Below are positions 46,664-56,203 of a stretch of DNA of 64,000 bases, piece by piece. Within the stretch, counting starts at the first letter, position 1. Each line of letters begins with the position of its first letter. The stretch is from NCBI RefSeq assembly GCF_014858725.1, contig NZ_AQGV01000013.1, positions 310,001 through 374,000 on the forward strand, in the 5' to 3' direction. Made by a program: the position numbers and the translations under genes. The notes under the pieces were generated by a model. The model had not been told where the DNA came from, ran no database searches, and saw only the letters and a program-made list of their open reading frames with translations. The stretch comes from Pseudoalteromonas aurantia 208 (GTDB taxonomy: Bacteria > Pseudomonadota > Gammaproteobacteria > Enterobacterales > Alteromonadaceae).

Positions 46664-48712
46664 TTATGCGCCAATAACCTCTATTCCACAATGACGTAGC
46701 AATGCATCTACTTGCGGTGCTCTACCACGAAAACGGGTAAACAATGTCATCGGTGACTCCGAACCACCTTTCTCTAATATATTTTCCATAAAGGCCTGAC
46801 CGGTTTGTTTGTTAAATATGCCGTCTTCTTCAAATTTAGAAAATGCATCCGCTGAGAGCACTTCTGCCCACTTGTAAGAGTAGTAACCCGCACTGTAACC
46901 ACCGGCGAAAATATGACTAAAGCCATGCTGGAAACGATTAAATTCAGGCGCTTTAACCACAGCTACCTTAGCCCTAACGGTATTGAGCACTTGCTGAATT
47001 TGGCATGATTCATCACGTTGGTAATCAGCATGAATATGAAAATCAAATAAACTAAACTCAATTTGACGCAACATTTGCATCGCAGACTGATAATTTTTAG
47101 CCGCCAATAACTTATCTAGGAGTACTTTAGGCAAAGCATCGTTGGTTTCATAATGCCCCGAAATAAAGCTCAGCGCTTCTTCATCGTAGCACCAGTTCTC
47201 TAAGAATTGGCTGGGCAACTCCACTGCATCCCATGCAACGCCATTAATGCCTGCCACAGGCGCAGCATCAACTTTGGTCAACATATGATGAATACCATGA
47301 CCAAACTCATGAAATAAAGTGGTGACTTCATTGTGTGTAAACAACGCAGGCTTATCGCCCACCGCTTTGTTAAAATTACACACTAAATATGCAACAGGCG
47401 TTTGCAGTTCGCCATTGGCCCGCACTTTTCGACCCATGCAATCATCCATCCATGCACCACCACGCTTGTGCTCACGAGCATACAAATCCAAATAAAAATG
47501 ACCACGCAACTGGCCTGATTTGTCATGTATCGCAAAAAAGCGCACATCTGAGTGGTACGTATCAAAGTCAGTAATTTCAGTGACTTTAATACCAAATAAG
47601 CGATTTACCGTTTCAAATAACCCTCCTAAAACCCTGTTAGCAGGAAAATATGGGCGTAATTGCTCATCAGAAATTGCATATTTCTCTTGCTTCAGTTTTT
47701 CGCCATAGTAACCATAATCCCACGCTTGCAATTCACTGACACCATGAGATTGTTTAGCAAACGCAAGCAATTCGGTTAATTCACCTTTGGCCTGAGATTG
47801 TGATTTTCCGGCTAAGTCATTTAAAAATTCAAATACTTGCTCTGGCGTGTCTGCCATTTTTGTCGCTAATGATTTATCTGCATAACTGTCAAAACCAAGT
47901 AACTGTGCTATTTCATGACGTAATGCTAAGGTTTCAGCCATAATCTCAGAGTTATCAAATTCATTGGCATTTGGCCCTTGATCTGATGCGCGCGTTGAAA
48001 ATGCGCGATAGGCTTCTTCGCGTAACTCACGGTTATCGGCATAGGTCATAACCGGTAAATAGGAAGGAAAATCTAAGGTAAATACCCAGCCTTCTAATTC
48101 TTTACTCTGCGCTGTGTGCGCAGCCAGTGCCAAAGCTGACTCAGGTAATCCTGATAATAGGGCTTCGTCTGTAATGTGTTTCTGCCATGCTTGCGTAGCA
48201 TCCATCACGTTATTACCAAACTTAGCCCCAAGCTCTGATAAACGCGCGCTAATTTCACCATAACGTGCTTGCTGCGCTTCATTCAAGGCGATGCCCGATA
48301 GTGCAAAGTCGCGCAACTGATTATCTATCGTCGTTTGTTGTGCAATGGTTAAAGTGGCAAAATCAGCAGAATCTTTCACTGCTTTGTACGCATTATAGAG
48401 CCCTTGATGTTGACCACAATACGTTGAATACTCAGATATCAATGGTAAACACTCGTCATACGCTTGGCGCAATGCATCTGAGTTAACCACTGAATGCATG
48501 TGAGAAACCGGTGACCACATACGTGATAATTTATCATCCGCTTCTTCCATTGGAATTACCAAGTTATCCCAATTGAAGTCTGAATTTTTCAATACATCAT
48601 CTATCGTTTGACGACAGTGAGCAATCGCTTCTTTTAGGGCTGGTACTACATGTTCTGGCTGGATCTGCGAAAATGGAGGTAGGCCTTCTAGCCCAATTAA
48701 TGGATTGCTCAT
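46664..48712 (-). CDS. prlC: Oligopeptidase A (M3A zinc metallopeptidase)
   Basis: 682 residues of the thimet oligopeptidase family. The zinc site is TTLFHEFGHGIHHML (HExxH near 472) with the downstream Glu ligand in the SQFLENW segment. The N-terminus MSNPLIGLEGLPPFSQIQPEHVVPAL is typical of PrlC/OpdA. This cytoplasmic enzyme degrades peptides, including cleaved signal peptides. The length matches E. coli OpdA. The gene is near rsmJ and gor, as in enterobacteria. Confidence 0.95.
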   Translation of the reverse strand: MSNPLIGLEGLPPFSQIQPEHVVPALKEAIAHCRQTIDDVLKNSDFNWDNLVIPMEEADDKLSRMWSPVSHMHSVVNSDALRQAYDECLPLISEYSTYCGQHQGLYNAYKAVKDSADFATLTIAQQTTIDNQLRDFALSGIALNEAQQARYGEISARLSELGAKFGNNVMDATQAWQKHITDEALLSGLPESALALAAHTAQSKELEGWVFTLDFPSYLPVMTYADNRELREEAYRAFSTRASDQGPNANEFDNSEIMAETLALRHEIAQLLGFDSYADKSLATKMADTPEQVFEFLNDLAGKSQSQAKGELTELLAFAKQSHGVSELQAWDYGYYGEKLKQEKYAISDEQLRPYFPANRVLGGLFETVNRLFGIKVTEITDFDTYHSDVRFFAIHDKSGQLRGHFYLDLYAREHKRGGAWMDDCMGRKVRANGELQTPVAYLVCNFNKAVGDKPALFTHNEVTTLFHEFGHGIHHMLTKVDAAPVAGINGVAWDAVELPSQFLENWCYDEEALSFISGHYETNDALPKVLLDKLLAAKNYQSAMQMLRQIEFSLFDFHIHADYQRDESCQIQQVLNTVRAKVAVVKAPEFNRFQHGFSHIFAGGYSAGYYSYKWAEVLSADAFSKFEEDGIFNKQTGQAFMENILEKGGSESPMTLFTRFRGRAPQVDALLRHCGIEVIGA

Positions 48713-48984
48713 GTCATCTCTCTATTATTTTTTCATATAGATGTTGAAATTGGGGCAAACATCGCTATTTCAAGAAGTAATAATGAATTGTAGCGCGCGC
48801 CCACAGCCCCTCTACACATATCAATCACAGCAAGGTGCAATTCAATCATTGCGTTTAAATCACTGCCATTACATAGAAATGTCAGATATTTGTGCAATTT
48901 GGTATTACACTGTTATTTTTTCATCAGCTTGATGGTCTTACTACTTTAAGCGTAGAACATATTATTTAATTTTAAGGGTAAATT

Positions 48985-50346
48985 ATGGCTCAACATTTTG
49001 ATTATATTGCTATTGGCGGAGGAAGTGGTGGTATCGCTTCTGCTAACCGTGCTGCAATGCGTGGCGCAAAAGTAGCCATCATTGAAGCCAAACATATGGG
49101 TGGAACCTGCGTCAATGTTGGCTGTGTGCCTAAAAAAGTAATGTGGCATGGTGCACAAGTGGCTGAAGCCATCAAGCTCTATGCACCAGATTATGGCTTT
49201 GATGTAGAACTGAAAAATTTCGACTGGGCGAAATTAGTTGAAAGTCGCCAAGCCTATATTGGCCGTATTCACCAAGGTTACAATGGTTACTTGGCAAAAA
49301 ATGGCGTGACCGTGATCAATGGTTTTGCCAAATTTATCGATAATAAAACGGTAGAAGTGGATGGCGAGCAATATACCGCTGACCATATTTGTATTGCTGT
49401 AGGTGGTCGCCCTTCAGTACCAAATATCCCTGGTGCCGAGCACGGCATTGATTCTAATGGTTTCTTTGAACTCAACAAGCAGCCGCGCAGTGTCGCGGTG
49501 ATTGGCGCAGGTTATATTGCCGTTGAGCTTGCCGGTGTACTGCACAGTTTAGGAACCGACACCCATTTATTTGTACGTAAGCATGCGCCGCTACGTAGTT
49601 TTGATCCGCTCATTGTTGAGACACTGACCGAAGTGATGGAGAAAGAAGGTCCAACACTCCACACCAATTCAACACCTAAAGAAATTACCAAAGAAGCAGA
49701 TGGCTCAGTCACTTTACATTTAGAAAATGGTGAAAGTCACAATGTTGAGCAGCTTATTTGGGCCATCGGCCGAGAGCCTGTTACTGATTTGATTAATCTA
49801 CAAGCAACCGATGTTGACACCAACCAACGTGGTTTTATCAAAGTTGATGAGTATCAAAACACATCTGTTTCTGGCATCTATGCCTTAGGCGACATTATGG
49901 AAGGGGGAATTGAACTCACCCCAGTTGCAGTTAAAGCAGGTCGTATGCTGGCCGAGCGTTTGTTTAACCCTGAGCTTCCAGACGCTAAAATGGATTACAG
50001 CCTAGTTCCTACTGTGGTATTCAGCCATCCGCCTATTGGCACTATTGGCTTAACTGAACCAGATGCAATTGCCCAATATGGTGAAGAGCAAGTCACCGTA
50101 TATAGCTCCTCTTTTGCTGCTATGTACACAGCTGTGACAGCCCACCGCCAGCCATGCAAAATGAAATTAGTATGTGTCGGCCCTGAACAAAAAGTGGTTG
50201 GCTTACACGGTATTGGTTTTGCGGTAGACGAAATGATCCAAGGTTTCGCGGTAGCCATGAAGATGGGCGCAACGAAGGCTGATTTCGACGCGGTTGTTGC
50301 TATACACCCAACGGGTAGCGAAGAATTTGTCACCATGACAGGTTAG
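48985..50346 (+). CDS. gor: Glutathione-disulfide reductase
   Basis: 453 residues. The FAD motif GGGSGGIASANRAA is at the N-terminus, the redox disulfide is GGTCVNVGCVPKK (near 42-47), the NADPH-binding GAGYIAVELAGVL is near 174, and the C-terminal HPTGSEEFVTM gives the catalytic His-Glu pair contributed across the dimer. It reduces GSSG with NADPH in the cytoplasm. An AAGGGTAA site lies before the ATG. A strong hairpin follows. Confidence 0.95.
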   Translation: MAQHFDYIAIGGGSGGIASANRAAMRGAKVAIIEAKHMGGTCVNVGCVPKKVMWHGAQVAEAIKLYAPDYGFDVELKNFDWAKLVESRQAYIGRIHQGYNGYLAKNGVTVINGFAKFIDNKTVEVDGEQYTADHICIAVGGRPSVPNIPGAEHGIDSNGFFELNKQPRSVAVIGAGYIAVELAGVLHSLGTDTHLFVRKHAPLRSFDPLIVETLTEVMEKEGPTLHTNSTPKEITKEADGSVTLHLENGESHNVEQLIWAIGREPVTDLINLQATDVDTNQRGFIKVDEYQNTSVSGIYALGDIMEGGIELTPVAVKAGRMLAERLFNPELPDAKMDYSLVPTVVFSHPPIGTIGLTEPDAIAQYGEEQVTVYSSSFAAMYTAVTAHRQPCKMKLVCVGPEQKVVGLHGIGFAVDEMIQGFAVAMKMGATKADFDAVVAIHPTGSEEFVTMTG

Positions 50347-50390
50347 TGTAGAAAAAGCATCCTACACATGTAAGTAATTCTAGAAAACGG

Positions 50391-50432
50391 AACTCCCCTC
50401 ATTAAAGAGCTTATTTTTTAATGAGGGGAGTT
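50391..50432. terminator. Terminator of gor
   Basis: Perfect 16-bp inverted repeat (AACTCCCCTCATTAAA and its complement, 10-base loop) 45 bases after the gor stop, ending in TTTGT. Confidence 0.8.
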
Positions 50433-50812
50433 TGTAATGCGTACGTTTCCATTTCATCTTCAATTGGTGTTCCACATATACACCCTAAGCCTTCATTAAA
50501 TAAACCTATTGAGTTGGATGGTTTCCCACAACACTTCTACAATGCAAACCATCAATACCTACTTCCAGTAAACCTATGGTTCAACGACCTAGTTAACCTC
50601 AGGTTTGGATAAGGGTTTTGGAATAGAAAATGTTTTGAAAACAAACTTAACTACAATCCAATGATGATATTTCGTTCAATATCAAGGAGCTTTTATGCAG
50701 TAATAGCGAGCTATGACAAATGAAAGCAACGCCGAGAGTGAAAAAATAGCTTTATTGGGCAAATTCGCTTATCCAGAGCTGAGGTTTATTAATTGGACTA
50801 TCAGTACTAAAC
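50433..50812. other. Non-coding region between gor and yjbQ
   Basis: A short plus-strand open stretch (to 50612) ends with a segment reading ELDGFPQHFYNANHQYLLP, which could be a decayed gene fragment, but it has no ribosome site and no recognised family. The rest shows nothing. Confidence 0.3.
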
Positions 50813-51235
50813 CTAATATTCGCCATTCAAAGTGACAACTATCGTCCGCTTTCCGCCTTGATTACGATGTTCGCAAAGATAAATTCCTTGCCAAGTTCCT
50901 AAATTGAGACTTCCATTTGATACAGGTATGGACTGACTTGTTCCGATGATAGTAGACTTAATATGTGCTGGCATATCATCGCTTCCTTCATAAGTATGCT
51001 GATAATATTGTGCGTTCTCTGGGACTATTACATTAAAGTGCGATTCTAAATCAGTACGAACAGTCGGGTCTGCATTTTCATTTATCGTCAGCGATGCTGA
51101 TGTGTGTCTTATGAATAGGTGCAGTATTCCTACGTTAATTTTTCGCAGTTCTGGGATTTTCTGGATTAGCTCATCTGTAATTAAGTGGAAGCCGCGTGAC
51201 TTCGATTGTAGGGTGATTTCTTTTTGAATCCACAT
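50813..51235 (-). CDS. yjbQ: YjbQ/UPF0047 family protein
   Basis: 140 residues. The family motif HTSASLTINENADPTVRTDLE (near 45-65) and the C-terminal GTWQGIYLCEHRNQGGKRTIVVTLNGE are diagnostic. E. coli YjbQ has weak thiamine-phosphate-synthase-like activity, and its physiological role is unsettled. The ATG at 51235 (MWIQKEITL) with an AGGCAGG-type site upstream matches family starts; the upstream ATG at 51259 adds an unusual leader. Confidence 0.88.
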   Translation of the reverse strand: MWIQKEITLQSKSRGFHLITDELIQKIPELRKINVGILHLFIRHTSASLTINENADPTVRTDLESHFNVIVPENAQYYQHTYEGSDDMPAHIKSTIIGTSQSIPVSNGSLNLGTWQGIYLCEHRNQGGKRTIVVTLNGEY

Positions 51236-51427
51236 GATAAAAACCTGCCTAAATGTCATGGCTTAAGTTAGCCATATTTATGACTTATTAATACTATGTT
51301 ATTACAACCAGTTGTGTATTTACCTAGCTGAACAGAGAGATTATGTATCAAGTCGTCAGAGCATTACGACGTTGCAAGGTGACATAGACTAATACTGTAA
51401 AACCTGTCGTAACAAAGGGCTCATAGC

Positions 51428-52507
51428 TTATTCAATATATTCGTAACTGACTCTTGGTGTGATATTGCATAGCAGTTCATAAGGGATAGTATCGGCACAT
51501 GCTGCAACTTCTTCAACTGGTAAGGCCCTTCCCCACATCTCAACGTCATCACCCACTTGGATCATGCCATCATTATCGCCAATATCGACCGTTATCATAT
51601 CCATTGAAACGCTGCCTACTATGCCGTATCGTTCGCCCTTTATAACAACGGGTGTGCCGTGCTTCGCATGCCTTGGATAGCCATCACCATACCCCATAGC
51701 CACAATCGCAAGCTGGGTATTTTTCTCGCTTTGCCAACGACCACCATAACCGACGTATTCTCCAGATAAGATACTCCGAATTGCAATGACTTTAGTAGTG
51801 AGGCGCATCACCGCCTTCAAGCCATGATCTTTACCAATGCAGTGCAACATCGGAGATACGCCATAAATCATTAACCCGGGCCTTATCCAGTCACAGTGGC
51901 TATCACGCCAACCTAATATTCCCGCCGAATTTGCCAAACACAAGGGTTCATTATAATTTAGCGTCAGCTGCTTAAACTCACGGATCTGTTGTGCAGTACG
52001 ATCATTTTTAACATCATCAGCACATGGGAAGTGGGTCATCAAATAGACAGCTGGTTTGGCATTTTCAGTTTTTTTCAAACGCTGATAAAATGCGCTGAGT
52101 TGCGCAGGCGCTATCCCTAAACGGTGCATTCCTGTGTCTACTTTTAGCCACGTTGCAATTGGGGCGTCTAACTGCGCTTGCTCTAGCATACCTAGCTGAT
52201 TCTCATCATGGATGATAGTTTGAAAGTTATTAGCCAGTAAAATGGATACATCACTTTGGTTGAAAAACCCTTCTAGCAACACGATGGGTTTGGTAACCCC
52301 GCCAGCGCGCAATGCCAATGCCTCATCAATTCTCGCTACAGCAAACGCGTCCGCGTCATGTAAGTGCTGTGCAATAGTCACTAAACCATGGCCATAAGCA
52401 TTGGCTTTCAGTACCGCCATAACTTTACTATTTGGCGCCAGTGCTTTGGTTCTCTTTAAATTATATGATAGCGCAGATAAATCTATTTCAGCAGTCGCTA
52501 ATCTCAT
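51428..52507 (-). CDS. alr: Alanine racemase
   Basis: 359 residues. PLP-binding Lys is in VMAVLKANAYGHG (near 34), and the second catalytic base Tyr is in EYVGYGGRW (near 254). SVSMDMITVDIGD is the conserved C-terminal segment. It makes D-alanine for peptidoglycan. The gene starts 29 bases after dnaB, the common dnaB-alr order in gammaproteobacteria, and is probably co-transcribed. Confidence 0.95.
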   Translation of the reverse strand: MRLATAEIDLSALSYNLKRTKALAPNSKVMAVLKANAYGHGLVTIAQHLHDADAFAVARIDEALALRAGGVTKPIVLLEGFFNQSDVSILLANNFQTIIHDENQLGMLEQAQLDAPIATWLKVDTGMHRLGIAPAQLSAFYQRLKKTENAKPAVYLMTHFPCADDVKNDRTAQQIREFKQLTLNYNEPLCLANSAGILGWRDSHCDWIRPGLMIYGVSPMLHCIGKDHGLKAVMRLTTKVIAIRSILSGEYVGYGGRWQSEKNTQLAIVAMGYGDGYPRHAKHGTPVVIKGERYGIVGSVSMDMITVDIGDNDGMIQVGDDVEMWGRALPVEEVAACADTIPYELLCNITPRVSYEYIE

Positions 52508-52536
52508 TACATCTCACTCAATAGCGCCGGGCCTAC

Positions 52537-53916
52537 TTAATACTCATCATCAACAGCAGGACCTGTGTAGTTATCGAACCGAGAGTATTGCCCTTGGAAT
52601 GTTAACCTAACCTTACCAATAGGCCCATTACGCTGCTTACCAATAATGATTTCAGCCACCCCTTTATCCATACTGTCCTCGTTATAAACTTCATCGCGAT
52701 AAATGAACATGATTAAATCCGCATCCTGCTCTATGGACCCTGATTCACGTAAATCTGAGTTAATCGGTCGTTTATCTGCCCGTTGCTCTAGTGTACGGTT
52801 CAGCTGTGATAGCGCCACCACCGGACATTGTAGCTCTTTGGCTAACGCCTTTAAGGAGCGAGAGATTTCAGCAATTTCTAAAGTACGGTTATCTGATAGA
52901 GAAGGCACCCGCATCAGCTGTAAATAATCAACCATAATCATACTAATACCACCGTGGTCACGGGCAATACGTCGTGCTCGAGAACGTACGTCTGTCGGTG
53001 TCAAACCTGACGCATCATCCACATACATTTTGCCTTTCTCCATAAGTAACCCCATGGTAGACGATAATCTTGCCCAATCATCATCATCAAGCTGACCTGT
53101 ACGTACTTTCGTTTGATTAATTCGTCCTAATGAAGCCAACATCCTCATCATGATCTGTTCTGACGGCATCTCGAGTGAATAAATCAACACAGGTTTATCT
53201 TGTGTCATTGCTGCATGTTCAGCCAAGTTCATGGCAAATGTCGTTTTACCCATAGATGGACGAGCTGCAACTATAATTAAATCTGATGGCTGCAGGCCGG
53301 TTGTCATTTTATCTAAATCGGTATAGCCGGAACTCACCCCTGTAATACCATCTTGCGGAGATTGGTAAAGCTCTTCAATTTTATCAACGGTTTTTTCAAG
53401 TATATTATGTAGGCTTTGTGGTCCTTCACTGCTTTTTGTTCTCTGCTCGGCTATTTTAAATACTTTGCTTTCAGCCAGGTCTAATAGTTCGTGACTATCT
53501 CGTCCTTCCGGATTAAAGCCCGCCTCAGCAATTTCATTTGCAACGCCAATCATCTCTCTAACTACCGCACGCTCACGAACAATATTGGCATACGCATCGA
53601 TATTTGCAGCGCTGGGGGTATTTTTTGCAATCTCAGCCAAGTAAGCAAACCCGCCAACCATAGCTAGCTGATTATTTTTCTCTAAATTCTCAGAAATAGT
53701 AATTAAGTCAATGGGCTCACTTAATTCAACCAGCTTTTCCATCGCTTCAAAAATCAGCTTGTGTGTGCGGGTATAAAAGTCTTGTGCCACCACATGCTCA
53801 GCAACTCTATCAAATGCCTGATTATCGAGCATTAATCCCCCAAGCACAGACTGCTCAGCTTCAATAGAGTGAGGAGGAACTTTTAACGAATCGACTTGGA
53901 GATCTGGTTTGGCCAT
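52537..53916 (-). CDS. dnaB: Replicative DNA helicase DnaB
   Basis: 459 residues. The N-terminal collar domain begins with VPPHSIEAEQSVLGGLML. The RecA-type helicase domain has Walker A VAARPSMGKTTFAMN (near 210), Walker B MIMVDYLQLM and the DnaB signature LSQLNRTLEQRADKRP...SDLRESGSIEQDAD. Hexameric motor of the replication fork, loaded by DnaC or a phage-type loader. No intein or insertion interrupts it. Confidence 0.96.
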   Translation of the reverse strand: MAKPDLQVDSLKVPPHSIEAEQSVLGGLMLDNQAFDRVAEHVVAQDFYTRTHKLIFEAMEKLVELSEPIDLITISENLEKNNQLAMVGGFAYLAEIAKNTPSAANIDAYANIVRERAVVREMIGVANEIAEAGFNPEGRDSHELLDLAESKVFKIAEQRTKSSEGPQSLHNILEKTVDKIEELYQSPQDGITGVSSGYTDLDKMTTGLQPSDLIIVAARPSMGKTTFAMNLAEHAAMTQDKPVLIYSLEMPSEQIMMRMLASLGRINQTKVRTGQLDDDDWARLSSTMGLLMEKGKMYVDDASGLTPTDVRSRARRIARDHGGISMIMVDYLQLMRVPSLSDNRTLEIAEISRSLKALAKELQCPVVALSQLNRTLEQRADKRPINSDLRESGSIEQDADLIMFIYRDEVYNEDSMDKGVAEIIIGKQRNGPIGKVRLTFQGQYSRFDNYTGPAVDDEY

Positions 53917-54044
53917 AGCACTACATCTTTTACAAATAAGAGGGCTATTTTATCTCTTAGCGTGATAACTGCAAAGGAATAATCACCAGATGTGATTAAG
54001 ATTTAAGTGATGTGCCGCTATCCACCGCATAGCGGCACCATTGA

Positions 54045-54989
54045 TCAGTTTTTCTTAAGTTCAATTCGCCCGCTAACAGTATCAACTTCTACGTCAGCAC
54101 GACCACCATTAATTGAAAACTCGAGTTCTCTAGAGGGGCCATATTTGGCTCTCTTAACTTTGTCAGAACTTAATCCATTGACGATATGCCCACCTGAATG
54201 CGCATCTATGTCGAAACGTGCAGAAACATCTTGTGGGAAAAACAACCGAACATCTCCACTGACAGTGTCCATATTCATGCTGGCATTATCGCCCATTTTT
54301 GCAACACGAATATCTATTTCTCCATTGACGGTATTCAAACGTAATTCATTCAACTCTTTGATATTTAAATCAACTTCCCCATTCACATTTTCTAAGCGAA
54401 TCTCTGTCGCGCTAGTGGTACTTTCGATGTCACCATTAACCGCATTAAAGCGTAGCTTGCCTTGCGAGTTTCTATCTTCAATTTCTCCGTTAACCGTTTC
54501 GTAGCGAATATTTCCAGATAGATCTGTCGCATCGACATCTCCATTGACGGTTTCCAAAGAAACTTTGCCCGTTAATTTATCCGCTTTGACACTGCCGTTA
54601 ACTGTCTTTATTTGTGCACCTGCGATCAAATTGGATGCAGACACATCAACATTCACGCCTTCAAAGCTCAACTCACTGTTTTTTGGCATATAAATCTTTA
54701 AGTTAGAACCTTGTCCACTCCCGTGGTTCCAACCTCGGTTCAGCTTTGGCATTTTGACAATAAACTCAGTGACCGTACCCTGTGTTTCAAGTGAAAACCC
54801 AAGTGCCTTATCATCAAGTGTGCCCGTTACTTTAAATACATCTTGGTCCCATGAATTAATTGTCACATCACCTCGTTGATTTTCAATCAGTACCTTGCCG
54901 CCATTGGGTATATTAATTTGCTCATTAATTTTATCTCCAGCAAATACCGATAACGGCAACATTGCTAAACTTACTAATGTATATTTCAT
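54045..54989 (-). CDS. Exported DUF4097-type beta-helix protein
   Basis: 314 residues with a signal peptide (YTLVSLAMLPLSVFAG, cleavage near 18). The body is a repetitive beta structure with at least six spaced repeats of about 18-20 residues built around VNG (TVNGSVKA, TVNGDVDA, TVNGEIED, AVNGDIES, NVNGEVDL, TVNGEIDI). This is the pattern of DUF4097/DUF4098 putative adhesin proteins. It is probably periplasmic or surface-located. It follows the anti-sigma-like gene by 9 bases and is likely the output of that sigma-factor operon. The role is unknown; envelope-stress sensing is a guess. Confidence 0.78.
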   Translation of the reverse strand: MKYTLVSLAMLPLSVFAGDKINEQINIPNGGKVLIENQRGDVTINSWDQDVFKVTGTLDDKALGFSLETQGTVTEFIVKMPKLNRGWNHGSGQGSNLKIYMPKNSELSFEGVNVDVSASNLIAGAQIKTVNGSVKADKLTGKVSLETVNGDVDATDLSGNIRYETVNGEIEDRNSQGKLRFNAVNGDIESTTSATEIRLENVNGEVDLNIKELNELRLNTVNGEIDIRVAKMGDNASMNMDTVSGDVRLFFPQDVSARFDIDAHSGGHIVNGLSSDKVKRAKYGPSRELEFSINGGRADVEVDTVSGRIELKKN

Positions 54990-54998
54990 ATTATTCTC

Positions 54999-55478
54999 CT
55001 AAATTTGTTGCCAACGTGGTGTATGCACCTTGTTTATTAAATCTAATTGCTGCTGATATACTTGAGCCAACATTTTTAATAATGCGGCATTTTGCGGGTC
55101 ATTCTCCAAGGCTTGTTTAATCGCCAATTCCGCATTTTCTAACTCTTGTAACTGTATTTGCCAACCGGTTACCAATGCTGGTTGTTGCTCATATTGAACA
55201 AGCAAAGTTTGCTTTTGCTGATCAAAGAAGTGCGTCATTGATGCCATTGCATCATGTTTTGGTTGGACCATAACAGCCTGCCAAGTAACCAATGCCACAA
55301 TAAAGCATGCCGCTACGCCGGATACTTTTGGCCAGATATTATGAGGTTTTTGATCTGTAATAGGTTTACCTATTGCATGCTCTATGCCTGGCCATAAATC
55401 TTTTTCAGGCTGAATCTCACTTGGTTGTGCGAGGGAGCGTTCAATAAAATGATCAAATTCTGGTTTACTCATTCTCAT
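54999..55478 (-). CDS. Putative anti-sigma factor (single-pass membrane protein)
   Basis: 159 residues. A cytoplasmic N-terminal 50 residues (MSKPEFDHFIERSLAQPSEIQ) precede one membrane helix (VSGVAACFIVALVTWQAVMV, near 52-70), and a periplasmic helical tail with Gln-rich coiled segments follows. It overlaps the sigma-factor gene by 14 bases. This is the usual arrangement for a membrane anti-sigma that holds an ECF sigma factor. No zinc-binding ZAS motif (HxxxCxxC) is seen, so binding mode is uncertain. Function by position and topology. Confidence 0.68.
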   Translation of the reverse strand: MRMSKPEFDHFIERSLAQPSEIQPEKDLWPGIEHAIGKPITDQKPHNIWPKVSGVAACFIVALVTWQAVMVQPKHDAMASMTHFFDQQKQTLLVQYEQQPALVTGWQIQLQELENAELAIKQALENDPQNAALLKMLAQVYQQQLDLINKVHTPRWQQI

Positions 55479-56028
55479 ACCACTCCTGTAGTAATTTTCT
55501 CGCCCGATGATATTGTGATTTACTAGAACCTATCGCCATTCCTAACATGGTTGAAATCTCTTCATGTCGATATCCTTCAACTGCATGTAAAACAAATACC
55601 AGCCTTGCTCGCTCTGGCAGCCTTAGCACTAACTTATCAAGCCCATTGAGCCCCTTACACAGTGTGATACTAGTTTCATCCATACCTGATTTTTCAATAC
55701 TCACTACTTTTTGTAGCCAGTGTTTGTGTTTTCTCAAATAGCTAATAGCAATGTTGCTGGTCACACTGTGCAACCAAGTTGTAAATTTTGACTGACCTTT
55801 AAATTGCGATATTTTATACCAAAGCTGCACAAATACTTCTTGCGTTACATCTTCGGCGTAATGTCGATCGGCTAATAACCGCAGACACAATGCATATACT
55901 CGTCGGTTGTGTTGGGCATACAGCTGAGCAAATGCAGCTTGATCACCTTGCTGCACTCGGCCTATTAACTCCTCGCAGGCACTTTCATCCGATGTTTTCG
56001 CAAATGCCTGATGGGCATCAATTAACAT
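55465..56028 (-). CDS. ECF-family RNA polymerase sigma factor
   Basis: 187 residues with region 2 (FAQLYAQHNRRVYALCLRLLADRHYAEDVTQEVFVQLW) and region 4 (LPERARLVFVLHAVEGYRHEEISTMLGMAIGSSKSQYHRARKLL), the sigma-70 region 2 and 4 pair without regions 1 and 3. First gene of an operon with an anti-sigma and a DUF4097 protein. It most likely transcribes its own operon and an envelope-related set. No consensus of its own promoter can be named from this single copy. Confidence 0.92.
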   Translation of the reverse strand: MLIDAHQAFAKTSDESACEELIGRVQQGDQAAFAQLYAQHNRRVYALCLRLLADRHYAEDVTQEVFVQLWYKISQFKGQSKFTTWLHSVTSNIAISYLRKHKHWLQKVVSIEKSGMDETSITLCKGLNGLDKLVLRLPERARLVFVLHAVEGYRHEEISTMLGMAIGSSKSQYHRARKLLQEWYENE

Positions 56029-56203
56029 TCTCGTGTTCCTTTTTTATATTAAGCCTAGCTTGATATAAACCAATATAACTTTCAAGTTATAAAGTAAGAC
56101 GCCAAATGGGTTAGAAAAGGTTTAAATGAAATGAATTTTTTTGAAAAAAACTGAATAAATAGAAATATAAAACGGTTAAAGCCTTCTAACTTTAAGGTTT
56201 GAG

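Noticed and set aside
48741..48932. 63-codon plus-strand frame before gor
   Set aside because: No ribosome site or family; occupies the promoter region between prlC and gor.
50421..50612. 63-codon plus-strand frame after gor, thought to be an integrase remnant
   Set aside because: Overlaps the gor terminator, has no ribosome site, and the resemblance could not be supported; mentioned only as a possible fragment.
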